Positions 53,853 to 61,518 of a stretch of DNA of 64,000 nt are shown here, piece after piece. A program made the translations under genes and the position numbers. The DNA comes from Nocardioides albus (lineage in GTDB: Bacteria; Actinomycetota; Actinomycetes; Propionibacteriales; Nocardioidaceae), in the NCBI RefSeq assembly GCF_014648255.1, contig NZ_BMQT01000006.1:62001-126000 (forward strand), in the 5' to 3' direction. The notes beneath the pieces are model-generated. The model worked only from the letters and a program-made list of their open reading frames with translations. It did no database searches and was not told where the DNA came from. Each line of letters begins with the position of its first letter. Position 1 is the first letter of the stretch.

Positions 53853-54709
53853 CACACGACCCTCTCCCTGACGCGGACGAACAGGCCGGACGGCCGTGCC
53901 AGAAGGACCGCCACCAGGATCAGGAACACCGTCAGATGGGCATACTCACTACCCAGATACCGCACCGCGCACGCCTCGGCGAGCCCGACGATGAGGCCCC
54001 CGACGAGAGTCCCCGGCAACGATCCGAAGCCGCCGATCGCCAGCACGACGAACCCCTTCAGTGCCAACGAGGCACCCAAGGTCGAGATGGCGTACGTCTT
54101 CGGGCCGACGAAGACCCCAACGGTGCCGGCGAGCACGCCGGCGACCACGAAGGCACCGAAGGCCATCAGCCGTACGTTCACACCGCGAAGCTGTGCGGCC
54201 TCGCGGTCCTCCGCCATCGCGAGCAGCGCCAGGCCGGTCATCGTGCGCCGGCTGAGCAGAGTCAGCGCGACGACCACGACCACGGCAAGGATGATGAGGA
54301 ACAGCTCGACCGGGTAGACCCGGCCGCCCGCGAACGTGACCGCGTCGTCGCCGGCGAAGAAGGGAACCGCCAGCGGCTGGCTCCCCCACTGCAGCTGGAC
54401 GAACCCGTCGATCAGGATCGCGGCCCCCAGTGTGGTCACCAGGATGTTGTGTGGGTCTCGCACCGGGTTGACCGCGACCACCTGCTCGAGCGCTGCCACT
54501 CCGGCCACGACAGCGGCGGCGACCAGCACCACCACCGGCGTGGTCAGGTTCCACGACACCAGAGCGGTGTAGGCCAGGAACGCGCCCACCATCATCAGCT
54601 GCGCCTGAGCGAAGTTGAAGGTCTTCGAGGAGATGTAGACGATGTTGTAGCCGACCGCGACCAGCGCGTACACCGCGCCGAGCGCAAGTCCTCCCCAGAT
54701 CAGCGTCAT
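53852..54709 (-). CDS. ABC transporter permease, LivH type
   Basis: 285 residues from ATG 54709 (MTLIWGGLALGAVYALVAVG). About eight hydrophobic helices, with NIVYISSKTFNFAQAQLMMVG near 22-42 and the EAA-like loop AMAEDREAAQLRGVNVRLM near 175-193, then GGFGSLPGTLVGGLIVGLAEA. This is the LivH branch of the branched-chain-type importers. It partners the LivM half of the downstream fusion protein and lies 48 bp after the substrate-binding lipoprotein gene. Confidence 0.9.
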   Translation of the reverse strand: MTLIWGGLALGAVYALVAVGYNIVYISSKTFNFAQAQLMMVGAFLAYTALVSWNLTTPVVVLVAAAVVAGVAALEQVVAVNPVRDPHNILVTTLGAAILIDGFVQLQWGSQPLAVPFFAGDDAVTFAGGRVYPVELFLIILAVVVVVALTLLSRRTMTGLALLAMAEDREAAQLRGVNVRLMAFGAFVVAGVLAGTVGVFVGPKTYAISTLGASLALKGFVVLAIGGFGSLPGTLVGGLIVGLAEACAVRYLGSEYAHLTVFLILVAVLLARPSGLFVRVRERVV

Positions 54710-54757
54710 GTCCTGGACCTCGACCTCAAGACCGGACCCCCGCACTGCCGACGTACG

Positions 54758-55948
54758 TCACTGGAACTGTCCGTCCTTCAGCACCGACGGCGCGATGAAC
54801 TGATACTCCCGGGAGACGTCCTGCGGCTTGTGCACGTCGCTGGAGAAGCCGTAGTCGTCGTAGAGCGCCGTGCTCGCGCGTTCGAGGACCTTCGGGTTCT
54901 CGAGCGCCTTCGCCAGGTCGGCAGCCTCGATCGAGTCGGCGGACTCGGCCGCCGCCATCACCAACGGGAGCGCGTCGTAGTTCATCGCCAGCACCATCGA
55001 CGACTTGATCTCGCCGTGCTTCAGCATCCGCTCGACGGCCTCGTTGACCGCCTTCGCGGCCGGATCGCGTTTGGCCGCGGAGGGCACCTGCATCACCAGC
55101 GACTTCGCCTCTGGCGTACCCACGATCCCCTCGGGTGCGGCGGCTCCGGTCAGGCTCGTCGAGGACACCGAGGTATTGCCGATCAGTGGAACGTCCCAGC
55201 CCAGCTTCCCCACACCCTTGAGGATGTAGCCGAGCGGGGCTCCGTAGGCGTCGACGATCACCGCGTCGGGCTCGCTCGCCTCGAGCTTCTGCAGCTGCGA
55301 GGTCATGTCGAGGGCGGCGACGTCGTACTCCTCGCGCACCGTGACCTCGACACCTGACTTCGTCAGGAGATCCTCGGCAGTGGACCCGAACGTCTCCCCA
55401 TAGGCGCTGTTGCCGTGCAGGATCGCGATCTTGCCGTAGCCCTTCTCCTCGAAGTGGTCCTGGTAGGCCGCGATCTGCTGGTCCGCGCCGGCAGCGATGT
55501 CGAAGTTCAGCGGGAACTTCTTCGGATCCGACGAGTTGACGGTCGGGCCGATGTTGAACGACAGGATCTGGTTCTGGTTCAAGATAGGGAGGGTGGCCTC
55601 TGCAACTGTCGACGGCCCTGAGTTGAGGACCAGGTCGGGCTTGTTCTCCGCGATCGCCTCACGAAGCTTGCTGACCGCGACCGTCGGGTCGCCGGTGTCG
55701 TCGATGACGTCGATCGTCACCTTACGACCCACGACACCGCCGTTGTCGTTGGCGAAGTCGACCCCTGCCTGAGCCGCGTTCACCGAGGTGGACGCGTTGT
55801 CGGCGAGGATGCCCTCAGAGCTCAGACCACCGAGCACGACGACGTGATACGCGTCGTCGTCACCGCCCGCACCGTCCGCGCTTCCGCATCCCACCATCGC
55901 CGCTGCCAGCGCGAACACGCCCGTCGCGGCTGTCATCCGAAGCCTCAT
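54758..55948 (-). CDS. substrate-binding lipoprotein of Liv-type ABC importer
   Basis: 396 residues from ATG 55948, with GAGGAAC just upstream. A signal peptide (MRLRMTAATGVFALAAAMVG) ends in lipobox Cys21, so the protein is tethered outside the membrane. The type I periplasmic-binding fold is shown by YHVVVLGGLSSEGILADNAS, DVIDDTGDPTVAVSKLREAI and AILHGNSAYGETFGSTAEDLL. The specific substrate cannot be read. The usual Liv role is amino acids, but related proteins bind aromatic and other carboxylic acids. It is the first gene of the five-gene importer/ligase operon and divergent from the SDR gene across a KstR2-like box. Confidence 0.9.
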   Translation of the reverse strand: MRLRMTAATGVFALAAAMVGCGSADGAGGDDDAYHVVVLGGLSSEGILADNASTSVNAAQAGVDFANDNGGVVGRKVTIDVIDDTGDPTVAVSKLREAIAENKPDLVLNSGPSTVAEATLPILNQNQILSFNIGPTVNSSDPKKFPLNFDIAAGADQQIAAYQDHFEEKGYGKIAILHGNSAYGETFGSTAEDLLTKSGVEVTVREEYDVAALDMTSQLQKLEASEPDAVIVDAYGAPLGYILKGVGKLGWDVPLIGNTSVSSTSLTGAAAPEGIVGTPEAKSLVMQVPSAAKRDPAAKAVNEAVERMLKHGEIKSSMVLAMNYDALPLVMAAAESADSIEAADLAKALENPKVLERASTALYDDYGFSSDVHKPQDVSREYQFIAPSVLKDGQFQ

Positions 55949-55982
55949 GTCGTTCCTCGACCTCTCCTCGTGGTTACGATCA

Positions 55983-55996
55983 ACCAAGCGCTTGCT
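55983..55996. promoter_or_regulatory. KstR2-like operator ACCAAGCGCTTGCT
   Basis: The 14-mer matches the published KstR2 consensus AnCAAGnnCTTGnT at every defined position. It lies in the 105-bp divergent promoter between the lipoprotein and SDR genes. TAATAT at 56010-56015 is a plausible -10 for the rightward gene, placing the box where the -35 should be, as expected for a repressor site. CAAGCGCTTG is also used by other TetR-type lipid regulators, so identity with KstR2 is not certain. Confidence 0.6.
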
Positions 55997-56053
55997 AGCC
56001 GCTGCAGGCTAATATGACTCGCGTCACAGCGTCAACGAGATCGGTGGACTTTC

Positions 56054-56815
56054 ATGCCCGGCGTCCCGCCCAGCAGCCGCGGCACCGTGCTGGTCACCGG
56101 CGCGGCCGGCGGCATCGGCGAAGCGATCTGCCGGCGCCTCGCGGAGACCGGCGGTCGCCTGGTGCTCGCCTACCGCAGCCGGAAGCCGGACACGCTGCTG
56201 GACGACCTCGGTTCGCGGATCGTCTTCGCCGACAGCTGTGACCTGGCCGATGCCGCGGATGTCGCCCGCTTCGTACGCGCGGCGCTGCAGGAAGCGGGCG
56301 ACATCCGCACCGTCGTGCACGCGGCAGGGCCGCACGTCCCGATGACTCACCTCTCGCGGATCGCCCCCGAGGAGCTCGACCGTCAACTGCGCGAGGACGT
56401 CTCTGCGTTCTTCAACCTCGCCCACGCCGTGCTCCCGTCGCTGCGCCGCACCCGCGGATCGGTGACCGCCATCACGACGGCGGCGACCAGCCGCTATCCG
56501 GTACGCGACGGTCTCTCCGCCGCACCCAAGGCCGCCGTCGAAGCCCTTGCCCGTGCTCTCGCCGCCGAGGAGGGTCGCTACGGCGTACGCGTCAACTGCG
56601 TCGGTCCCGGAATGCTCGACGACGGCATGGCGGCCCGCCTGATCGCCTCCGGCGACCTCGACCAGCGCGCGCTCGACGTCACCCTCGCCAACATCCCGCT
56701 GCGTACCTTCGGAACGTCCACGGACATCGCCGAGGCCGTCGAGTTCCTCTCCTCCGACCGCGCACGCTTCATCACGGGCCAGAAGCTCGACGTCGACGGC
56801 GGCTACAGCGTCTGA
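56054..56815 (+). CDS. short-chain dehydrogenase/reductase with atypical active site
   Basis: 253 residues from ATG 56054. NAD(P)-binding motif TGAAGGIG (15-22); HAAGPH takes the place of the NNAG motif. The SSDRARFITGQKLDVDGGY C terminus is typical of FabG-like SDRs. At the catalytic site the usual YxxxK reads SAAPK (within GLSAAPKAAVEALARAL), so the Lys is present but the Tyr is Ser; the preceding Ser region reads ITTAATS. Either the enzyme uses another residue or it is not a classical oxidoreductase. It is divergent from the importer operon and probably shares the KstR2-like box. Confidence 0.85.
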   Translation: MPGVPPSSRGTVLVTGAAGGIGEAICRRLAETGGRLVLAYRSRKPDTLLDDLGSRIVFADSCDLADAADVARFVRAALQEAGDIRTVVHAAGPHVPMTHLSRIAPEELDRQLREDVSAFFNLAHAVLPSLRRTRGSVTAITTAATSRYPVRDGLSAAPKAAVEALARALAAEEGRYGVRVNCVGPGMLDDGMAARLIASGDLDQRALDVTLANIPLRTFGTSTDIAEAVEFLSSDRARFITGQKLDVDGGYSV

Positions 56816-56896
56816 CGAAGGACCGCAGACGCGGCGTAGACCCGTGTTGAACGCCAGGTTGCCTTAGCACATACGCCGGATGACACCAGCGAGGGG

Positions 56897-56919
56897 GCGT
56901 GGAGCCGCAGAATCCACGC
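56897..56919 (+). terminator. GCGTGGA/TCCACGC hairpin after SDR
   Basis: A perfect 7-bp stem with a 9-base loop lies about 80 bp after the SDR stop and about 78 bp before the next start. It could terminate the SDR transcript or sit in the leader of the glycosyltransferase gene. Confidence 0.35.
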
Positions 56920-56996
56920 GGTAATGTGACGGGTCAGAAGCCCCTCACGTACGCCCGGATTCCGTTCGGTTCCACTACTTGCCCCTTGAGGTCCCT

Positions 56997-58046
56997 GTGA
57001 AGCTTGTCGTTCAAGTCCCCTGCCTCAACGAGGAGGAGACGCTCCCGTCCGTCCTGGAGACGATCCCGAAGGAGATCCCCGGGATCGACGAGATCGTGAT
57101 CTTGATCGTCGACGACGGGTGCACCGACCGGACGGTCGAGGTCGCCAAGGAGCACGGGGTGCGCGAGTTCGTGCACCACTCCCGCAACCAGGGTCTCGGC
57201 CGGAGCTTCCACGACGGTGTGGTCCGCGCGCTGGAGCTGGGCGCCGACATCGTGGTCAACACCGACGGCGACAACCAATACCCGCAAGAACGCATCACCG
57301 ACCTCGTCCAGCCGATCATCAACGGTCAGGCCGACATCGTCATCGGTGACCGCCAGGTCGATCGGATCGAGCACTTCTCGGGGCTGAAGAAGAAGCTGCA
57401 GAAGGTCGGCTCCAAGGTGGTCAACATGGCCGCCGAGACCGACCTGCCCGACGCCGCCAGCGGGTTCCGCGCCTACTCGCGCGAGTCGCTGATGCTGCTC
57501 AACACGGTCACCCGCTTCTCCTACTGCATGGAGACGATCATCCAGGCGGGCAACAAGCGGATGAAGATCGCCTCGGTGCCGATCGAGACCAACGCCAAGA
57601 CGCGTGAGTCGCGGCTGTTCAAGTCGATGCCAGAGCACATCATGAAGTCCGGCGCTGCGATCGTGCGCTCCTACATGATGTACAAGCCGTACGCCATCTT
57701 CGTCTGGCTCACCGCCTTCTTCTTCGTCCTCGGGGCGATCCCGTTCCTCCGCTACCTCGTGCTGTGGCTGAGCGGCGACAACGGCAACCACATCCAGTCG
57801 CTGCTGCTCGGTGGCGTGCTGATCAACCTGGCCTTCATGTCCGCGATGCTCGGCGTCATCTCCGACCTGATCCGCACCAACCGGGTGCTCATCGAGGACG
57901 ACCTGGAGCACACCAAGAAGGCCCGCTTCGGCAAGTCCGGCACCGAGATGCTCCGCGACCAGACCTCGGTGGCTCAGTTCGACCTGCCGCACACCCAGAC
58001 GCGCACCACTGCCCAGTCCGGCGAGACGTGGACGACCAGCCTGTGA
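56997..58046 (+). CDS. glycosyltransferase family 2, polyprenyl-phosphate type with TM helices
   Basis: 349 residues from GTG 56997, with GAGG upstream. The GT-A domain includes LVVQVPCLNEEETLPSVL, ILIVDDGCTDRTVEVAKEHG near 38-57, and VVNTDGDNQYPQERI (DxD) near 85-99. After DAASGFRAYSRES come two hydrophobic helices near 240-300 (AIFVWLTAFFFVLGAIPFL, LLLGGVLINLAFMSAMLGV). This is the dolichol/undecaprenyl-phosphate sugar synthase architecture, making lipid-phosphate sugar donors for GT-C enzymes. It could feed the YfhO- and GT39-like proteins of this locus. Its stop overlaps the next start (GTGA). Confidence 0.88.
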   Translation: MKLVVQVPCLNEEETLPSVLETIPKEIPGIDEIVILIVDDGCTDRTVEVAKEHGVREFVHHSRNQGLGRSFHDGVVRALELGADIVVNTDGDNQYPQERITDLVQPIINGQADIVIGDRQVDRIEHFSGLKKKLQKVGSKVVNMAAETDLPDAASGFRAYSRESLMLLNTVTRFSYCMETIIQAGNKRMKIASVPIETNAKTRESRLFKSMPEHIMKSGAAIVRSYMMYKPYAIFVWLTAFFFVLGAIPFLRYLVLWLSGDNGNHIQSLLLGGVLINLAFMSAMLGVISDLIRTNRVLIEDDLEHTKKARFGKSGTEMLRDQTSVAQFDLPHTQTRTTAQSGETWTTSL

Positions 58047-59017
58047 CGACGACCCACTCCGACCCGGTCCCCGCTGCGGGGACCGGGTCGTCGGCTACTC
58101 CCGTCCCCGCTAGGCCCAGCCATGCCAAGCGGCTGGTCAAGATCGGCCTCGCCCTCCTCGTCGTGCTCGGCGGCGCCTACCTGGTCTGGCGCCAGCGCGA
58201 GGACCTGGCCACAGCGGTGCAGGAGCTGAGCCTCGGCCGCGTCGCGATCGCCGGCGTCCTGGCCGTCGTCGGCACCATGCTGATCGGCCAGATCTGGGTG
58301 GCCCTCCTGCACGGCATGGGCATCCGACCCTCGCTGCGTGACTCCCACTCGGTCTTCTACGTCTCCCAGCTGGGCAAATACCTGCCCGGCTCGGTGTGGC
58401 CGGTCGTCGCCCAGATGCAGTTCGGTCTGCGCTGGGGCGTCGCCCGGCGCACCATGCTCGGTGCCAACATCCTGTTCATGGGCGTCGTCGTCGCCAGCGG
58501 CATCGGCGTCGGCGCACTCCTGCTGCCATGGTCCTCCCCCGACGGCCTCAACCACTACTGGTGGCTGCTGCTCCTGCTGGTGCCGTTGGCGGTCTGTCTC
58601 CACCCGCGCGTCGTCCCGGGCATGCTCGACTGGGCGTTCGCCCGGATCGGCCGAGAACCCCTCGGCGTACGCCTCACCGCGCGGGGCCTCTTCACCGCCA
58701 TCGGCTGGGCGGTGCTCGCCTGGGTCGCCTTCGGTCTCCACCTGGCCGTGATGATGGATTCCTACACCTCGGTGGGACCGATCGAGGTCGCGGCTGCGAC
58801 CGGCGGGATGGCCCTGGCCTGGGCCGCCGGGATCGCGTTCATCCCCGCTCCCGCCGGCGCGGGTGTCCGTGAGGCCGTGCTCTCGCTCACCCTGGGGCCG
58901 ATCATCGGCGTCCCCGAGGCACTCACCGTCGCGCTCGCCTCGCGGGTCCTCCTGCTCATCGCCGACGTGGTGCTGGCAGGTGTTGGGGCGGTTGCTGGGC
59001 GGCGTACGTCTGCCTAA
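58043..59017 (+). CDS. LPG synthase TM-region / UPF0104 membrane protein, copy 2
   Basis: 324 residues from GTG 58043. Family motifs: SVFYVSQLGKYLPGSVWPVV near 95-114 and AFIPAPAGAGVREAVLSL near 265-282, with about eight helices. It is a clear paralog of 41248-42279, sharing FYVSQLGKYLPGS and the RRT(M/S)L segment. Translational coupling to the polyprenyl-phosphate glycosyltransferase suggests a role in moving the lipid-linked sugar across the membrane, an inference from context. Its stop overlaps the stop of the convergent XRE gene. Confidence 0.83.
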   Translation: MTTTHSDPVPAAGTGSSATPVPARPSHAKRLVKIGLALLVVLGGAYLVWRQREDLATAVQELSLGRVAIAGVLAVVGTMLIGQIWVALLHGMGIRPSLRDSHSVFYVSQLGKYLPGSVWPVVAQMQFGLRWGVARRTMLGANILFMGVVVASGIGVGALLLPWSSPDGLNHYWWLLLLLVPLAVCLHPRVVPGMLDWAFARIGREPLGVRLTARGLFTAIGWAVLAWVAFGLHLAVMMDSYTSVGPIEVAAATGGMALAWAAGIAFIPAPAGAGVREAVLSLTLGPIIGVPEALTVALASRVLLLIADVVLAGVGAVAGRRTSA

Positions 59018-59646
59018 GGGGCGGGCAGCGTGCCTGAGGTCAGGTCACGCTCGGGAACGTAGATGCGCAGTCGGCGGAGCCAGTCGGGGGTCCTGGCGAC
59101 GACGCGCTCCGGGCTGAGGAAGGGGTGAGGTGGTTGCCATTCCTTCTCCAACGGCTCGATGCGTGTCCACTCCGGGGCAGCGTGCTCTGCCTCCTCGAAC
59201 TCATGGAACGCAAGTGCTGCGAGCAGTGCATCAAAACCGCTGTCACCAGTGGTTCCCGGGAGGGCTTCCCACGAACCCGTCAGGTCGAGGTCAGCATAGT
59301 TGGGATCGGTGAGCATCAGGCGGAGGTGGTCACGACCCTGCAGCAGCATTCGCCACGCCCAGGCTGCTTCACCTGCCCCGAGCGCACGTCGGATCTCGGC
59401 AGCGGTCTCCGGAGCAGACATGAGCCCGCGTTCGCTGGCATCTGCAAGTGCCTTGGCCAACCGGTGCGCGCGAGCACAGAACCATGCCGAGGGCCGCGTC
59501 GCCCCTGTCATATAGGTGGACATTCGCGATGCGGAGGTGCCGAGCGCACGGGCGAACGCTGCTTGCGAAAGCCCGCTGACCGCGACTGCACGTCCCAGGA
59601 AGTCGATGACGTCCAGGGTGTCACGGTCGGGCATGGATGGCTGCAC
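59014..59646 (-). CDS. orphan XRE-family HTH regulator with C-terminal domain
   Basis: 210 residues from GTG 59646; ATG 59634 is an alternative. The N-terminal HTH is LSQAAFARALGTSASRMSTY near 25-44. The remaining 150 residues include AWRMLLQGRDHLRLMLTD and a conserved-looking end, ARTPDWLRRLRIYVPERDL, which I do not recognise beyond a general likeness to antitoxin-type regulators. No toxin-like partner gene is adjacent. A palindrome at 59664-59683 directly upstream suggests autoregulation. It ends tail to tail with the UPF0104 gene. Confidence 0.75.
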   Translation of the reverse strand: MQPSMPDRDTLDVIDFLGRAVAVSGLSQAAFARALGTSASRMSTYMTGATRPSAWFCARAHRLAKALADASERGLMSAPETAAEIRRALGAGEAAWAWRMLLQGRDHLRLMLTDPNYADLDLTGSWEALPGTTGDSGFDALLAALAFHEFEEAEHAAPEWTRIEPLEKEWQPPHPFLSPERVVARTPDWLRRLRIYVPERDLTSGTLPAP

Positions 59647-59663
59647 GACACAAGTTTATCATT

Positions 59664-59683
59664 CGTTATCTGATTCGATAACG
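59664..59683. promoter_or_regulatory. CGTTATC-N6-GATAACG palindrome, probable XRE operator
   Basis: Perfect 7-bp inverted repeats around TGATTC, 18 bp upstream of the XRE gene start in an AT-rich patch (GTTTATCATTCGTTATC). The position and symmetry fit autoregulation by the XRE protein. It also lies two bases from the stop of the membrane protein gene at 59685. Confidence 0.65.
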
Positions 59684-59684
59684 A

Positions 59685-61448
59685 TCATTTGCTCGGTGCC
59701 ACCGTAGGAACTCTCTCGCCATCGCGGATGGTCACGTCACGCCGATCCACCTCGCCACGGGACTTGTGGGTCCAGACGGTGACGGCGACGCCCTGCTTCT
59801 CGATCCGCACGATCGAGCACGGCACATAGTTGGCGCGGATGGCGTCGGTGAGCCAGGGCTGCGGGGTGTGCAACGGCATCGTCTCGATGATGACCGGGAT
59901 CGAGCCGTCCTCGAGCTGAGGCACCAGCACGTCCTCGTACTGGGCGAAGTCGTAGTGGAACAGGTAGTAGGGCGTCGGGTTGGTGATCTCGAGTGCGTCG
60001 TAGAGCTCGAGATAGTTGGGCATCACCAGCGCCTCGCGGGTGCCGCCGCTGCAGCGTTCGTACTCCGGTCCCGCCCAGCGGGCGATCGAGTCGCTCACCA
60101 CGAACGACTTCGCGTCGCGGCGCATGTCGCCCAGGTGGTCGACGGCGGCAAGAGCGGGTACGGCCCCCAGCACGACCAGCGCGCCGGCCGAGACCGCCGC
60201 GACAGCCCGGCCCAGGAACGCGGCACCGAGGGTCGCCCCGGCGATGGCCAGCGCCACCAGGAGGACCGCGCCGAGCATGCTCTGCAGGCCGAAGCCGATC
60301 CAGAGGGTGGCGGCTGCCCAGGCGGCGCCGAGCACGGCGAGAGGAAGCGGGATGACGGACCGTGTTGGTTTCGACACGGATTCGCTCGTTCCTCGCGAAT
60401 CCGGCTCAACCGACGGGGGCGTACGGCGCTCGTAGAGCTCGGCGACCGCCAGGACGAGGGCAACGAGGACCAGGGCGGAGACGGTGGTGGTGTGGGGGTT
60501 GTCGACGCGGCGGATCGGGACGACGACGAGGACCAGGCCGGCCAGCCCGACCAGCCGGGTGGAGTCCGAGATCCGCTGCCACACCAGCGGCACGAAGGGG
60601 ATCAGCAGCGCGAACGGGTAGAGCGCGAGGATGAAGAAGCGTCCGGACTCGGTCGGCAGGTCGAAGAAGTTCCAGGCGGCGTACTGCGCACTTTCGTGCG
60701 TCTCGGTCTGCCCCAGGATCACCTGGCGGTTGAAGTCGGCGAAGGAGAGCCCCCACAGGACCTTGTACGCCACCGCCTGGACGACCAGCCCGAGCACGAA
60801 TCCACCGGCCAGCTGGACGCAGTTGAGGATCCTGGTGCGCCACGGCGCCGAGCGCCGCGCGAACAGCTCGAAGAGCCCTGAGGCGCCGGTGAGGAGCACC
60901 GCCAGCTCGACGTACTGCCAGAAGACGAAGGCCGGGAGGAGAACCCGCACGGCCGCCGCCAGACGCGGGCGCGACTCGAGCCGGCCGGTGGGCAGCAGGA
61001 CGAAGACCCACAGCAGACAGATCGTGTACTTGATGTGCAGCGGGGTCGCCAGCAGGAGCACTCCGAGCGCGACTGCGATCATCACGGCCGGGTGCAGCCG
61101 CAGGCGGAGGCCGATGGCGGCGGCGAGCACCGCGCCCAGGCCGGCGCCGAGGAGTCGCCCCCAGAGGAAGTACCAGATCGTGGGGCTGCCGCTGGCGATC
61201 GCGTAGAGGGCCGCGTTGATCCAGAACGAGCCCGCGTTCCAGCCGTGCTCGAAGTCGACCAGCGGGATCGCGCCGCGAGCCGTGATCTCGGCGAGATGGT
61301 ACTGGGCGCCGAAGTCCTGGGTCAGGAACGAGCCGTTCTGAGCGCCGACCGAGTAGGCCGACCAGACCAGCGCGACCACGCAGACCCCGGCGAACGTCGC
61401 CCAGCGTACGGTCCCGACAGGTTCGTTCCGCTCCACTGGTGCCGCCAT
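59685..61448 (-). CDS. large polytopic membrane protein, putative GT-C-like
   Basis: 587 residues. About eleven hydrophobic helices lie between 15 and 450. The first extracytoplasmic loop, FLTQDFGAQYHLAEITARG, has an acidic residue where GT-C transferases keep their catalytic Asp, followed by VDFEHGWNAGSFWINAALYA. The C-terminal 130 residues are soluble (DALEITNPTPYYLFHYDFAQ). I recognise no named family. Its position between glycan genes suggests a sugar transferase or polymerase for the surface polysaccharide. The downstream XRE gene is separated by the palindrome. Confidence 0.68.
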   Translation of the reverse strand: MAAPVERNEPVGTVRWATFAGVCVVALVWSAYSVGAQNGSFLTQDFGAQYHLAEITARGAIPLVDFEHGWNAGSFWINAALYAIASGSPTIWYFLWGRLLGAGLGAVLAAAIGLRLRLHPAVMIAVALGVLLLATPLHIKYTICLLWVFVLLPTGRLESRPRLAAAVRVLLPAFVFWQYVELAVLLTGASGLFELFARRSAPWRTRILNCVQLAGGFVLGLVVQAVAYKVLWGLSFADFNRQVILGQTETHESAQYAAWNFFDLPTESGRFFILALYPFALLIPFVPLVWQRISDSTRLVGLAGLVLVVVPIRRVDNPHTTTVSALVLVALVLAVAELYERRTPPSVEPDSRGTSESVSKPTRSVIPLPLAVLGAAWAAATLWIGFGLQSMLGAVLLVALAIAGATLGAAFLGRAVAAVSAGALVVLGAVPALAAVDHLGDMRRDAKSFVVSDSIARWAGPEYERCSGGTREALVMPNYLELYDALEITNPTPYYLFHYDFAQYEDVLVPQLEDGSIPVIIETMPLHTPQPWLTDAIRANYVPCSIVRIEKQGVAVTVWTHKSRGEVDRRDVTIRDGERVPTVAPSK

Positions 61449-61518
61449 GACGGCGACCCTATGAGAGCGGGAGCCCGGCGTGGATCATCCACGCCGCGCG
61501 CCCGTGATGACTTGGGTC

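Noticed and set aside
54748..54770. Single GCCGACGTACGTCAC near the lipoprotein stop as another copy of the 21-bp repeat
   Set aside because: It shares only the GCCGACGTACGT core, which is common in this sequence because CGTACG is frequent. There is no tandem unit.
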